Shown: piece after piece, positions 18,943-28,807 of the stretch
How the letters are laid out: every line of letters starts with the position of its first letter
Numbering within the stretch: the stretch's first letter is position 1
Origin: Parapedobacter sp042666505
Lineage (GTDB): Bacteria > Bacteroidota > Bacteroidia > Sphingobacteriales > Sphingobacteriaceae
Length of the DNA stretch: 64,000 bases
Direction of reading: 5' to 3'
Assembly: GCF_042666505.1 (NCBI RefSeq)
Contig: NZ_JBHTDN010000015.1
Span: 8,253-72,252, forward strand
Notes under the pieces: generated by a model
Seen by the model: only the letters and a program-made list of their open reading frames with translations
Told to the model about the DNA's origin: nothing
The model's database searches: none
Translations under genes and position numbers: made by a program

Positions 18943-19948
18943 TATAGATCCGCCCGAGGTTATACTGTAACGTAAACTGTTGCTGATTGTCCAAGGCTCC
19001 AGGCGTGAAATGGAAGCTCAGCGTAAACTTACCTTCCAGTCCTTTGTATTGCAGCGGTTTCCATCCGAGTTCCAGCCGATTATAAAAATTGGCGGTATAA
19101 AAGCGGTCTCCATAACCCACATCCAACCCTTCACCGGCATATAGGGTGTTTGCGATAAATATTTTGCGGTATTCGGCGTAAAGATCTCCTAGGAATCCCT
19201 TGGGGAACCGCCAGTCGTAAATGCTTCGCAACCGGTCGTAGCCAATGATCCCGCCTGCACTGATGTCCAGTGAATCAAGGAAGACGAAAGGGGATAAGTC
19301 CAAGCCAAGCTTCAGTGCCGTGGCGCCATTGTCGCGTACCGGCATCTCATTGACATCCGTATTGTTTTTCCGGCCTGCATCGTGCCATAACGTAATATGG
19401 TGTGCAAGATAGAGGGCGTTCAGGTTCACACGGCCCGAAATGCCTACCATGAACTGCTCTCGTTCCGTTTCGGTCTGTCGGCTTGTCCAATCGATCCATA
19501 TCTGTTGATGAAAATGCCTGCCGCCATACCGCCATAGCATCCCTTCGATGTTCGGCCGGTAATAACTTAAGGTGTCATTCAGCAATGCCCGCGGGTATTC
19601 GTTAAGTAGATCCTTACGGGGAAACATCCCGATATAGAAATCGTGCCCGTCGTGTTTGTAATTATAATAGATCGTCGGGATAACCTGTTCCGCGGCGGTT
19701 CCCTTCGAGCCAAACTCGTGCAGGAAGTTCGCGCCGGCATGTAGGAAATGCATGCTGTCCAGCGAAAGGTTGATTTCCGGCGCGATGCGAACTCCCAGAA
19801 TGGATTGTGAATACCGGCCCGATTTGGCGTATTCGCGGTTGTCTGCAAACCCATGAAAATTGACATTCCAGCCGAAATCCTGTGCATACGAGTGCGCACA
19901 GGTCAATAGCGTGAAGAAGGTGAGCGAAAGGCGTTTGAGGGTACGCAT
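18929..19948 (-). CDS. Outer-membrane beta-barrel protein, function unknown
   Basis: 339 residues. A cleavable signal ends near HSYAQ, and the rest is an alternating amphipathic strand pattern with many aromatic residues. I expect a small outer-membrane barrel of 12-16 strands. It resembles unnamed porin-like proteins of Bacteroidota; no enzymatic motif is visible. It follows the GT39 gene by 5 bp, so it is probably co-expressed with lipid-linked sugar transfer genes. Its 3' end overlaps that of the glpR-like gene by 14 bp. Confidence 0.6.
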   Translation of the reverse strand: MRTLKRLSLTFFTLLTCAHSYAQDFGWNVNFHGFADNREYAKSGRYSQSILGVRIAPEINLSLDSMHFLHAGANFLHEFGSKGTAAEQVIPTIYYNYKHDGHDFYIGMFPRKDLLNEYPRALLNDTLSYYRPNIEGMLWRYGGRHFHQQIWIDWTSRQTETEREQFMVGISGRVNLNALYLAHHITLWHDAGRKNNTDVNEMPVRDNGATALKLGLDLSPFVFLDSLDISAGGIIGYDRLRSIYDWRFPKGFLGDLYAEYRKIFIANTLYAGEGLDVGYGDRFYTANFYNRLELGWKPLQYKGLEGKFTLSFHFTPGALDNQQQFTLQYNLGRIYTKRR

Positions 19949-19953
19949 AGCGG

Positions 19954-21660
19954 TTAGTTATTTACAATGGTTATGGGTATTTTCTTACTGTTTCTCGATC
20001 CGGCAAAGGGTGTCGTCCGGATGGAAAAAATCAGCCGGTAGTCATCCGGGACCTCCGGCATACGAAGCGTGGTTGAAAGGGTTGCCGTTTCACCCGGGGG
20101 GATGCGGACATGGCGGTAGTCACCGGGAATTTCCGTGAAGTTCCCCTGGTCGTAAATCTGCTGCGTAAAGCCGTATTCGATGAAACACTTCCACTTTCCT
20201 GCATTCGAGAACGAGATCGTATCGGCATAGGGATTGTAAACCTCCAGGTCTACCCGCTGCAGGGTTCCGGCGCCGACCCGTTTTTCCATGTTCTTTACGG
20301 ATATAGCGACCTTTTGATACGTCCGCACCGAATCGATGTAGGTGAGGTACAACCGTCCACGGTTCGTCTCAATCGAGTCCTGCTGGCTTGTTTCGTTATG
20401 GCGTTTGAACGAAGCAAAATACGCTTGCTGATTACGCAGGCTATCCTCAATGGGCCAATAATCGTACTGGGTTTTCCGGTAATAACGCGTGTTATAAGCA
20501 AATCCTTTTACCGTCTGATTAACGAAATTATAGTTCGAGATTTCTTGAAATCCGTTGTCCATGATAAGTCGTTCATCGCCGATCACGTCGTGGAGTTGCT
20601 TCGCAAAAGTTTCTTTGCCCCAAAACTGCTTCAGCCCCTTAATACGGGATAGGCCAGGCACCGGAAAAATCAGGATGATCCGGATTAGTACAATCAGTCC
20701 GATGTTGGCATAAAGTAGTCGCTTGAACCACACCGGAATCTGTGGTAGCCGGGCAAGGTATAGATACGCCAATATGAAAAACGGAATAAAGGCGAGCAAT
20801 GTCCAATGAGCCTCGATACGGCTTTTGAACGAACTCAGGAAGAAAAACAGCAGGAACCCGAAGCAGTTGACTTTCAGTATGCGTAGGAAAACATCCGGCG
20901 TTTTTTGGCGGTATACGTAATAATATAAAAAAATGCCGGTCAGTGGCCCGACAATCAGCAACTGGCTGAGCAGGAAATCCGTAGTAAATGAAAATCGGTA
21001 TTCCCTTGCCGTACGGTCAAACAAGTGGTATTCGATCGATGGGTAGCCGTTGCTGACCTGCCAAAGAATATGCGGTAAGAAAAGGACCGTCGCCAAGCCC
21101 GCTATAAGCCAGAAGCTCGGTCGCTTAAGCAATTTCCAATGAGCCACAATGGTAAACGCGAATACAAGGATCGCGTGGTATTTGCTGTAGAGCATACTCG
21201 CCGCGATCAAACCTAGAATCAAGGCATAATCGAGCCGATCGGCATCGAGATACTTGCGCAACACAAAGAAAAAAAGTACGGTAAAGAAAAAAAGCGGTGT
21301 ATCCGGGGTCGTGATAAAGCTATATACATGCAAGATCAGCATACTACTGTATAGCAGGATAAATAGGGGAAGATTGTTGACGTAGGTTTTCGCTATCTTC
21401 CATAGAATATAAATGGCAGCAATATTAGACACCACGCTGAAAAACCGAACGCCAAGAGCACCGGGCATTAAGAAAGATCCCATTTTAATAAATAGCGCAA
21501 CCATTGGGGGATGGTCATAATATCCCCAATCCAAAAACTGACTGAATACCCAATAATAGGTTTCATCATAATGCAGCTCGGAGAAAATAGACTGGATGAG
21601 GTTTACGGCTAACCAAATCAACAGGAAGTAAAAAAGCGTGCGTGTGGATCTATCTGACAT
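19954..21660 (-). CDS. GT39/ArnT-like integral-membrane glycosyltransferase
   Basis: 568 residues with about ten transmembrane helices in the first 370 and a soluble C-terminal region of about 200 residues. The first periplasmic loop has the acidic pair in LHYDETYYWVFSQ and the following YYDHPPMVALFIKMG, the signature region of PMT/ArnT-type enzymes that use polyprenyl-phosphate sugars. The acceptor (lipid A, protein or other glycan) is not determinable. It lies 18 bp after the GtrA gene and 5 bp before the barrel gene, forming a three-gene unit. Confidence 0.82.
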   Translation of the reverse strand: MSDRSTRTLFYFLLIWLAVNLIQSIFSELHYDETYYWVFSQFLDWGYYDHPPMVALFIKMGSFLMPGALGVRFFSVVSNIAAIYILWKIAKTYVNNLPLFILLYSSMLILHVYSFITTPDTPLFFFTVLFFFVLRKYLDADRLDYALILGLIAASMLYSKYHAILVFAFTIVAHWKLLKRPSFWLIAGLATVLFLPHILWQVSNGYPSIEYHLFDRTAREYRFSFTTDFLLSQLLIVGPLTGIFLYYYVYRQKTPDVFLRILKVNCFGFLLFFFLSSFKSRIEAHWTLLAFIPFFILAYLYLARLPQIPVWFKRLLYANIGLIVLIRIILIFPVPGLSRIKGLKQFWGKETFAKQLHDVIGDERLIMDNGFQEISNYNFVNQTVKGFAYNTRYYRKTQYDYWPIEDSLRNQQAYFASFKRHNETSQQDSIETNRGRLYLTYIDSVRTYQKVAISVKNMEKRVGAGTLQRVDLEVYNPYADTISFSNAGKWKCFIEYGFTQQIYDQGNFTEIPGDYRHVRIPPGETATLSTTLRMPEVPDDYRLIFSIRTTPFAGSRNSKKIPITIVNN

Positions 21661-21678
21661 AAAAGCGCGTAGGCTACA

Positions 21679-22074
21679 TTAAGCTGAAAAGGTATATAAA
21701 TAGTTTCCCAAAAAGTTCCAAATCGAGACAATGGCAATCGCAATAAGCTTCGATAGGTAGAAATTGAGCTTCATTTTGCCGTGCAGAAAAAACAGGACCA
21801 GGTTATTGATAAGCAGCCCTACCAGTGCGAATCCAAGAAATTTCGAAAATTCAAAAAGCATGCCCTGCTGCCCGGTGGTGTGGAATGTCCAATACTTATT
21901 CAACAGGTAGTTGCTTATGGTCGCCGTACAAAACCCCAGGGAATTGGCTACATACTTATGAAAACGGAATTTTTCCTTGCATAACCAGGTGATCCCGAAG
22001 TCTACCACGACACCCGATAGGCCAACGAGGCCAAATCGCAGAAATTTGGTGAGAAATTCAGAATCAATTACCAT
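21679..22074 (-). CDS. GtrA-family membrane protein
   Basis: 131 residues with four predicted transmembrane segments, matching GtrA: FLRFGLVGLSGVVVDFGITW at the start, YVANSLGF and LNKYWTF in the middle and NFLGNYLYTF at the end. GtrA proteins are thought to move polyprenyl-phosphate sugars across the inner membrane, which fits the adjacent GT39 enzyme that needs such donors. I chose the ATG at 22074; an upstream TTG at 22098 lies in the promoter. Confidence 0.85.
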   Translation of the reverse strand: MVIDSEFLTKFLRFGLVGLSGVVVDFGITWLCKEKFRFHKYVANSLGFCTATISNYLLNKYWTFHTTGQQGMLFEFSKFLGFALVGLLINNLVLFFLHGKMKLNFYLSKLIAIAIVSIWNFLGNYLYTFSA

Positions 22075-22095
22075 AGGGGCCAACTTTAGTTGGGC

Positions 22096-22127
22096 CAAAC
22101 TTAGATAAACTTGTATATAAAAGCAAG
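22096..22127 (-). promoter_or_regulatory. Promoter of the GtrA-GT39-barrel unit
   Basis: CTTG (22127-22124) and TAAGTTTG (22103-22096) on the minus strand are 20 bases apart and match TTTG-N19-21-TAnnTTTG with one mismatch. Transcription would begin about 15 nt before the ATG at 22074. Confidence 0.5.
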
Positions 22128-22182
22128 TTTATCGCCTTTTCCCGGTATTTAAGGAAAAACAGGGAAATAACGCGATGGAGCA

Positions 22183-22219
22183 AAAAAAAGATGCCGAAGC
22201 AAACGCTTCGGCATCTTTT
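22183..22219 (-). terminator. Intrinsic terminator of sucA-sucB
   Basis: A perfect 15-bp stem (22186-22200 with 22205-22219), loop AAAC, lies 27 bp after the sucB stop. Read on the minus strand it ends in a run of T, so it ends sucAB transcription. The stem is symmetric and could also work in the other direction. Confidence 0.85.
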
Positions 22220-22245
22220 ATCGCCTATCCCTAATATAGGACAGC

Positions 22246-23511
22246 TTAAACTTCCAGCAGCAACCGTGCAGGATCTTCCAGCAGTTGCTTCACCCGGACC
22301 AAAAAGCTCACCGATTCACGTCCGTCAATGATGCGATGGTCATAGGACAGGGCAATGTACATCATTGGCCGGATGACCACCTGTCCGTTTTCAGCAACAG
22401 GCCGCTCAATGATGTTGTGCATACCAAGGATGGCCGACTGGGGAGCATTGATGATCGGTGTAGACATCATCGAACCAAAAACCCCGCCATTCGTGATGGT
22501 AAATGTCCCACCGGTCATTTCCTCGATGGTCAATTTGTTGTCCCGGGCCTTCGTAGCCAATTCGACAACCGCTTTTTCAATCTCGTGAAGCGACAGGGAG
22601 TCGGTATTCCGGATGACCGGTACCACCAATCCTTTGGGCGCCGATACGGCGATTGAAATGTCTACGAAATCGCTGTAAACAATTTCCTCACCGTCGATGC
22701 GCGCATTGACGGCCGGCCATTCTTTCAGGGCCGTGCATACCGCTTTGGTGAAAAAGGACATAAAGCCCAGTCCCACACCGTGTTTTTCTTTGAATATTTC
22801 CTTGTACTTGGCACGTAAATCCATGATGGGCTTCATGTTCACCTCGTTAAACGTGGTAAGCATGGCCGTTTCATTCTTTACGGCGACCAAACGCTTAGCG
22901 ATGGTTTTCCGCAGTGCCGAAAGTTTTTGCCTGCGTTCGTTGCGTGTGCCACCCGACGCCTCGGAAACGCTCGCAGCGGACTTAGCGGTTTCGGCAGGCT
23001 TCGCAGTTTCGGCAGGCTTTGCGTTGGATGCTTGGGCCTCAGCCTTTTCGGCGTCCTCCTTGGTGATGCGCCCGTCTTTGCCCGTGCCTTTTATACCGGC
23101 GGGGTCAATATCTTTTTCCCGGAGGATTTTAGCGGCGGCTGGAGAGGCCGTTCCTGCCGCATAGGTTTCACCTTTATCGGCTGCTTCCGTTACTTCCGGT
23201 TTGGCTTCCGGTTTCGGAGTCTCCGAAGCTTTTTCCGGCGCTGTTTTCGCGCTGTCTCCGCTTCCCGCCGGGGCATTGCCCTCCTCGATGGTGGCCACCA
23301 ACGCGCCGATCTCGAGGGTGTCGCCTTCTTGGGCAACTATCCGCAGGATGCCAGCTTTTTCCGCGGGTAGTTCGAATGTGGCTTTATCCGATTCGAGCTC
23401 GGCAATGTTTTCGTCCATTTCCACATAGTCACCATCCTGTTTCAGCCACTGGGATAATGTTACTTCTGTGATAGACTCGCCTACGGTCGGTACTTTTATT
23501 TCTACGCTCAT
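22246..23511 (-). CDS. sucB: 2-oxoglutarate dehydrogenase E2, dihydrolipoyl succinyltransferase
   Basis: 421 residues. An N-terminal lipoyl domain carries the lipoylated Lys43 in ESDKATFE. An Ala/Pro/Glu-rich linker leads to the peripheral subunit-binding domain (about 122-160, SPAAAKILREKDIDPAGIKG), a second linker and the catalytic domain ending with SYDHRIIDG, where H392 and D396 are catalytic. The enzyme transfers succinyl to CoA in the TCA-cycle complex. It follows sucA by 24 bp. The E3 gene is not in the window. Confidence 0.96.
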   Translation of the reverse strand: MSVEIKVPTVGESITEVTLSQWLKQDGDYVEMDENIAELESDKATFELPAEKAGILRIVAQEGDTLEIGALVATIEEGNAPAGSGDSAKTAPEKASETPKPEAKPEVTEAADKGETYAAGTASPAAAKILREKDIDPAGIKGTGKDGRITKEDAEKAEAQASNAKPAETAKPAETAKSAASVSEASGGTRNERRQKLSALRKTIAKRLVAVKNETAMLTTFNEVNMKPIMDLRAKYKEIFKEKHGVGLGFMSFFTKAVCTALKEWPAVNARIDGEEIVYSDFVDISIAVSAPKGLVVPVIRNTDSLSLHEIEKAVVELATKARDNKLTIEEMTGGTFTITNGGVFGSMMSTPIINAPQSAILGMHNIIERPVAENGQVVIRPMMYIALSYDHRIIDGRESVSFLVRVKQLLEDPARLLLEV

Positions 23512-23535
23512 ATAAGACTGTATTTAGCTATGCTG

Positions 23536-26337
23536 TCAATCCGCTTTAGCGGCAAGTTTTACATTGGATTTTACATTCTCCTTGACCTCAGGGCCGGCTT
23601 TATCTTCGAAAGCCCTGCCCACTACCGCAAGCTGCTGTGAAATGTGTTGCTTTGCGTATCCGGTAGCTGTACTGCTGCTTTCTTTCCGGGATATTACGTC
23701 GAGCACAATGTTTCGGTTTCTGAATTTCCGGCAGATATACGGCCAGGCGCCCATGTTTTCCGGTTCTTCCTGCACCCAGAGGAACTCCTTCGCATTTTTG
23801 TATTTGTTACGTATGGCGCGGAGACGATCCATAGGGGTGGGGTACAGTTGCTCAACCCGCACGATGGCCACGTCCTTGCGTTCATCGGCTTGCTGTTTTT
23901 CGAGCAGGTCGTAGTAAATCTTACCGGAGCAGAACAGCACCCGCTTCACGTCGGCCGACTTTACATAGCTGTCGTCTATCACTTCCTGGAACTGCGACCG
24001 GGTAGAGAATTCCGACAACGAACTGACAACTTTCGGATGCCGCAGCAGACTTTTCGGCGTAAAGACGATCAACGGCTTACGGAAATCCCGCTTGAGCTGG
24101 CGTCGCAATACGTGAAAGAAGTTTGCCGGGGTGGTGCAGTTGACAATCTGCATATTGTTTTCAGCGCATAATTCCAAAAAGCGCTCAATGCGCGCCGAGG
24201 AATGCTCAGGACCCTGACCTTCCAGTCCATGCGGCAACAACATAACCAAGGCGTTTGAGCGCCGCCATTTGGTTTCCGCACTGGAGATGTATTGGTCTAC
24301 AATGATCTGCGCGCCGTTGTAAAAGTCGCCGAATTGTGCCTCCCATATCGTCAGCGACTGCGGATTTGCCAGCGCATAGCCGTATTCAAATCCCAGCACG
24401 CCATATTCGGAAAGGTGGGAATTGTAAATGTTGAATCGTTCGCCGCCGTTGATTTGCTGAAGGGGAATGTATTCCTCTTCGGAATCTTCCAGCGTAAGTA
24501 CCGCATGGCGATGGGAGAACGTACCGCGTTCCACGTCCTGTCCGCTGATCCGGACCCTTGCGCCTTCATTCAAAAGGGTGGCATACGCCATGAGCTCGCC
24601 CATGGCCCAATCGAACGTTTTGGACTCCACCATTTTAGCGCGTTCGTCAAACAGGCGGGAAATTTTTCGGAAGAATTTCTTGTCGTTTGGTAACGTAGTG
24701 ATTTCCTGGGCAAGCGCCAAAAACGTTTTTTCGGAAACTCCCGTTTTTGCAGGCACAAAAATGTCTTCGTACTTTGCTTTACGCAAGCCTTTCCAGGCCC
24801 CCGAATACATCGGATTGTCCTGAGTGAGGTTTTCATCTTCTTTGGACTCATCAAGCCGCTCCTGCAGGAGCTTGCGGAAGTCCTTTTCCATTTCCTTCGC
24901 CAGGTTGGCGTCTACACTGCCTTGATCAAGGAGTTTCTGGTTGTAGATTTCACGAGGATTGGGGTGTTTTTCGATGGCCTTATACAACAACGGCTGCGTG
25001 AATTTCGGTTCATCGGCTTCATTGTGCCCGTACCTCCGGTAACACAACAAGTCGATGAACACATCGGTATGGTATTTTTGACGGTATTCAACCGCTAAGT
25101 TAATCGCATACACCAACGCTTCGACGTCATCGCCGTTCACGTGAAATACAGGCGATAAGGTGACTTTCGCAATATCTGTACAGTAAGTAGACGACCGTCC
25201 GTCCTTGAAGTTGGTGGTAAATCCGACCTGGTTGTTTACAACGATGTGGATGGTACCCCCGGTACGGAAACCTTCCAGCTTGGACATCTGGATAACCTCG
25301 TACACGATGCCTTGCCCGGCTACGGCTGCATCGCCGTGAATCAATATCGGAGCGATTTTCGTTGCATCGCCGTCGTACTTCATGTCGATCTTCGAGCGGA
25401 CGATCCCTTCCACGACGGGGTCAACCGTTTCCAGGTGAGAAGGGTTGGGTACCAGGCTCAGATGTACGCTGGCACCATTGTTGGCGGTGATGTCGGTTGA
25501 ATAGCCCAAGTGGTATTTGACGTCTCCACCGAAATCCTGCTCGGCTTCTTCTGCATAGGTTTTTCCTTCAAATTCCGAAAAGACGCTTTCGTAGGATTTT
25601 CCCAGAATATTGGTCAGCACATTCAGGCGGCCCCGGTGGGCCATGCCGATCACAAACTCCTGGATGCCCAATTCGGTACCCTTTTCGATGACCGAATCCA
25701 ACGCGGGGATCAGGCTCTCTGCGCCTTCCAGCGAAAAACGCTTCTGACCCAGGAACTTGGTTCCCAGAAAGTTTTCAAACACCACGGCTTCGTTCAACTT
25801 CCTGAGTATCCGCTTTTTCGTATCCAACGGAAAATTCGGCGTGTTGCGCTCGCCTTCCATGCGATCCTGCAACCACTTGATTTTTTCGGGACTACGGATG
25901 TATTTAAACTCCGCACCGATGGAGCGGCAGTAGGTGTCTTCAATGAGTTGGCGGATATCGCGCAATTTGGCGGGGCCCAATCCCACTTCAACGCCGGCAT
26001 TGAATACGGTATCCATATCGGCCTCGCTGAGGCCGAATGTTTCCAATTCTTTGCCCGGATAGTACTTCCGGCGCTGGCGTACGGGATTGGTCTCGGTGAA
26101 CAGGTGCCCGCGATCGCGGTATCCATTGATCATATTCAAGACATTGATTTCCTTCAGTACATGGTCGGGAGTGGCCTGCGCACCCGACGCTGCTGCGGTA
26201 CCGTTCTGGCCGAAATCAAAACCCTCGAAGAATTTTTGCCAGCCGAAATCAATTGAATTGGGGTCTTCTTTATATGCTTCGTATAACGAGTCGATATAGG
26301 CCGAATCTGCGTTACTCAGATAAGAAAGCTTGTCCAT
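23536..26337 (-). CDS. sucA: 2-oxoglutarate dehydrogenase E1 component
   Basis: 933 residues, the normal E1o length. The N-terminal tail (LSNADSAYIDSLYEAYKEDP) is the E1o-type segment that contacts the core. Thiamine diphosphate and substrate motifs include GMAHRGRLNVL, LIHGDAAVAGQG and VNNQVGFTT; the C-terminal transketolase part has LPHGLEGQGPEHSS. It decarboxylates 2-oxoglutarate and succinylates the E2 lipoyl group. Cotranscribed with sucB. Confidence 0.96.
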   Translation of the reverse strand: MDKLSYLSNADSAYIDSLYEAYKEDPNSIDFGWQKFFEGFDFGQNGTAAASGAQATPDHVLKEINVLNMINGYRDRGHLFTETNPVRQRRKYYPGKELETFGLSEADMDTVFNAGVEVGLGPAKLRDIRQLIEDTYCRSIGAEFKYIRSPEKIKWLQDRMEGERNTPNFPLDTKKRILRKLNEAVVFENFLGTKFLGQKRFSLEGAESLIPALDSVIEKGTELGIQEFVIGMAHRGRLNVLTNILGKSYESVFSEFEGKTYAEEAEQDFGGDVKYHLGYSTDITANNGASVHLSLVPNPSHLETVDPVVEGIVRSKIDMKYDGDATKIAPILIHGDAAVAGQGIVYEVIQMSKLEGFRTGGTIHIVVNNQVGFTTNFKDGRSSTYCTDIAKVTLSPVFHVNGDDVEALVYAINLAVEYRQKYHTDVFIDLLCYRRYGHNEADEPKFTQPLLYKAIEKHPNPREIYNQKLLDQGSVDANLAKEMEKDFRKLLQERLDESKEDENLTQDNPMYSGAWKGLRKAKYEDIFVPAKTGVSEKTFLALAQEITTLPNDKKFFRKISRLFDERAKMVESKTFDWAMGELMAYATLLNEGARVRISGQDVERGTFSHRHAVLTLEDSEEEYIPLQQINGGERFNIYNSHLSEYGVLGFEYGYALANPQSLTIWEAQFGDFYNGAQIIVDQYISSAETKWRRSNALVMLLPHGLEGQGPEHSSARIERFLELCAENNMQIVNCTTPANFFHVLRRQLKRDFRKPLIVFTPKSLLRHPKVVSSLSEFSTRSQFQEVIDDSYVKSADVKRVLFCSGKIYYDLLEKQQADERKDVAIVRVEQLYPTPMDRLRAIRNKYKNAKEFLWVQEEPENMGAWPYICRKFRNRNIVLDVISRKESSSTATGYAKQHISQQLAVVGRAFEDKAGPEVKENVKSNVKLAAKAD

Positions 26338-26361
26338 TTAGTTGTTTATGCAATAATGCGC

Positions 26362-26369
26362 CAAAGTTA
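26362..26369 (-). promoter_or_regulatory. -7 element of the sucA promoter
   Basis: TAACTTTG on the minus strand, 24 bp upstream of the sucA ATG, matches TAnnTTTG. No clear TTTG partner is seen at the normal spacing. Confidence 0.4.
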
Positions 26370-26426
26370 TAATTATTAAATCGTTTACCATAGCAATATC
26401 CCACAATTTTGCAGCCAAACTTCGCA

Positions 26427-27674
26427 CTATCCGAATTCGAGCGCTTCCTTCGGGTAGAATTGTGCAGTCAGCTTTTTGATATCCACGGGCTTATTGTCTT
26501 TGAGGCTACTGCCTACACCGGCCAAATGCGCCCAGCTGCCATAATTATTGGCCGGGCCATAGTCAATCAGCTTTTCTTCAAACCACGCCGCACCTTTCAG
26601 CCAGTTGACCTTCAATTCGTGGATCAGGTACGAAGCAACGATGACACGTTGGTAATAGGGGATGTAGCCGGTATCGTTGAGCTGGTGGATACTCCGGTCT
26701 ACTATCGGGTTCCCCGTGTTTGCAGATTTCCATAGGTTAAAGCGTTTTTCATCATCTGCAGCAATCTCCGGTGGGGTATCCGTTAAACCCCGTAATCCGA
26801 AAAATCGGTTACCGTGTTTTTTGAACATGAATCGATAGTAATCCCGCCACAACAATTTCAATATGATCTGTTCCGCACGTTTTCTATCCAATGTGGTATT
26901 TTCCGCTTCCTTGGTGGCGTGGTACAGGGTGTTGGGAGATAATGCACCCACCGCGATATAGGGCGAAAGTTGGGTGTAGTCTCCGGTCGACTGGCCATAC
27001 AAAAATGCGTGCATCTGCTTTAATGCCACCGCTTCCCCGCCGCGGAATGCTAAGTTCGAAACCTGGGCGATTTCCTCCTCGGTAAAGCCTAACTCCGCTA
27101 ATTCCGGACTCCTTCCAGGAGCCATGCCGTCCGGAACCCGAATTGCTTCCGGCGTTCCCAACTGCGGGCGTATGGAGCTTTCCCGCTCCGTTTTTTTCTT
27201 GAAAACCGCGAACGCATCCGGAATGTCCCGGATGGGGAACGGAAGATCTTCTTTGTGGTATAATGTATGGCCGATGAAATGCCTCAGGTTGATCTGCATC
27301 TTCCATAACGCCTCTTCGACGAATCCGGAAACACGGGTTTCCTCATAGGCCACTTCCCTGTGATGATAAACCTCATCCACCTGGTACATTTCCGCGATCT
27401 GCGGGAGCACCTCTTCGGGATGGCCGTACTCAACAATCAGATCGCCGCCCAATTGCTGAAGACTTTGCCGTAGTGCCGCGACATTTTCCAATAAAAAGGC
27501 CGCGCGTAGTACGCCCGTCTTTTGAGTGCCGTACTTGGTGCGGATAAAGTGCCGGGGGTCAAAGCAGTATACAGGCACGATCCGTTGGCTGCGCTCAACG
27601 GCGCGAAGCAGAATTTCATTGTCATGAATGCGCAAATCGTTCCTGAACCAAACCAAGATCGTCCTCTCGTCCAT
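26427..27674 (-). CDS. Cryptochrome/photolyase, DASH type
   Basis: 415 residues from the ATG at 27674 (MDERTILVWFRNDLRIHDN), the expected N-terminus; a longer frame to 27770 adds 32 unrelated residues. Residues 1-130 form the antenna-binding alpha/beta domain, the remainder the FAD-binding helical domain with TQLSPYIAVGALSP, KLLWRDYYRFMFKKHGNRFF and an ending region with YGPANNYGSWAHLAG. The LWRDYYRFM stretch and the AGVGSSLKDNK segment fit CRY-DASH proteins, which repair cyclobutane dimers mainly in single-stranded DNA or act as light sensors. Divergent from the next gene. Confidence 0.85.
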   Translation of the reverse strand: MDERTILVWFRNDLRIHDNEILLRAVERSQRIVPVYCFDPRHFIRTKYGTQKTGVLRAAFLLENVAALRQSLQQLGGDLIVEYGHPEEVLPQIAEMYQVDEVYHHREVAYEETRVSGFVEEALWKMQINLRHFIGHTLYHKEDLPFPIRDIPDAFAVFKKKTERESSIRPQLGTPEAIRVPDGMAPGRSPELAELGFTEEEIAQVSNLAFRGGEAVALKQMHAFLYGQSTGDYTQLSPYIAVGALSPNTLYHATKEAENTTLDRKRAEQIILKLLWRDYYRFMFKKHGNRFFGLRGLTDTPPEIAADDEKRFNLWKSANTGNPIVDRSIHQLNDTGYIPYYQRVIVASYLIHELKVNWLKGAAWFEEKLIDYGPANNYGSWAHLAGVGSSLKDNKPVDIKKLTAQFYPKEALEFG

Positions 27675-27919
27675 ACTTACTAAGGGATTAAATTCTACAA
27701 ATATATACTTTATTTGTCGTATATAAGGACTGTTTGCCGCCAAATGGCACGATATTGACAATAAAACCACAAATAGGGGAATTTATTCGCGACCTATGTT
27801 TGGGAACTACTCATTTTTTATAAGTTTGCAAAAAAACATTCGCCGGAAACATTTTTGGTTTTCGATTGTATTAGGTATATTAATAACCAAGCCGCCCTCT
27901 TAAGTGGTATTATTTGCGT

Positions 27920-28795
27920 ATGGAAGTCCTGATAACCGGCCTTAATAGTTATATAGCAAGAAACATAGCCGTATGTCTTGCCGAAGCGGATTATCAAATA
28001 ACGTGTCTGTTGAGGAACCGTAATCTTTTTTACAAGCATGTGCCTAAAAAATATGGAATCAATATCATTGAGGGCGATTTGTACCGTGGGGCGTTGCCGC
28101 CCGGCCTGAGCAAAGAAACCCGCGCAGCTTTCTATTTCAATCAATCGCCCGTCGACGAAATTGACATCCGTCTGGAGATGGATCTCATTGCCCTGCAGAA
28201 ATACGTCGGGGTATTGAAGTCAACGGCCTGTGAGCACCTGATTTACGTAACCAAATTGTCGGACGACAACGTAGACCGGGTTAAAGCGTTATTGAACCAA
28301 AGTGGGATGGCCTATACGATCATTCGGATCAGCAATATCGTGGGGAAAGGTTCGGCACTGATGAATATCTTTTCGAACCTGGCCCGGCAGCGGTGGATTA
28401 TCCTACCGAAAGAATTTGTAACAAGCCGGTGCCAACCCATCCACCTATTGGATGTCTGTGCATATCTCAGTAAGATCATCCTGAATGCGGATACATACGG
28501 GAAGGTATTTGATGTGGGCGGACCGGAAGTGATGACCTATAAAGAAGCGTTCGAACGTTATCTGGACATCGCTAAATTAAGGAAAAATATTATGGCGCTT
28601 CCCGGCCTGGGCAAGCCGATTTCGGTTTTCATGGGGCGTTACGTCTATCGATTCGAGCAAGACGTAACGGCTGCGTTTATGGCCTATATGCGTAAAGATC
28701 TGGTGACCGTAAACGATGGGTTAGCTGCTTTTTATCCGTCGATAAAATTGGCACCCTTTCATGTGTCGCTGCGCTATGCGTTGGGTTTACCTTAA
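27920..28795 (+). CDS. NAD(P)-binding Rossmann protein, NmrA/SDR-atypical type
   Basis: 291 residues. The N-terminal MEVLITGLNSYIARNIA is a variant of the GxxGxxG dinucleotide motif; the last glycine is replaced, so cofactor binding may be altered. Later sections (YTIIRISNIVGKGS; VFDVGGPEVMTYKEAF) follow NAD(P)H-binding, complex-I-assembly-like SDR proteins. No catalytic YxxxK is evident. The ATG at 27920 is preferred over a TTG six bases earlier. It is 12 bp upstream of another SDR-type gene. Confidence 0.65.
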   Translation: MEVLITGLNSYIARNIAVCLAEADYQITCLLRNRNLFYKHVPKKYGINIIEGDLYRGALPPGLSKETRAAFYFNQSPVDEIDIRLEMDLIALQKYVGVLKSTACEHLIYVTKLSDDNVDRVKALLNQSGMAYTIIRISNIVGKGSALMNIFSNLARQRWIILPKEFVTSRCQPIHLLDVCAYLSKIILNADTYGKVFDVGGPEVMTYKEAFERYLDIAKLRKNIMALPGLGKPISVFMGRYVYRFEQDVTAAFMAYMRKDLVTVNDGLAAFYPSIKLAPFHVSLRYALGLP

Positions 28796-28807
28796 ATCAC
28801 CCGTCAT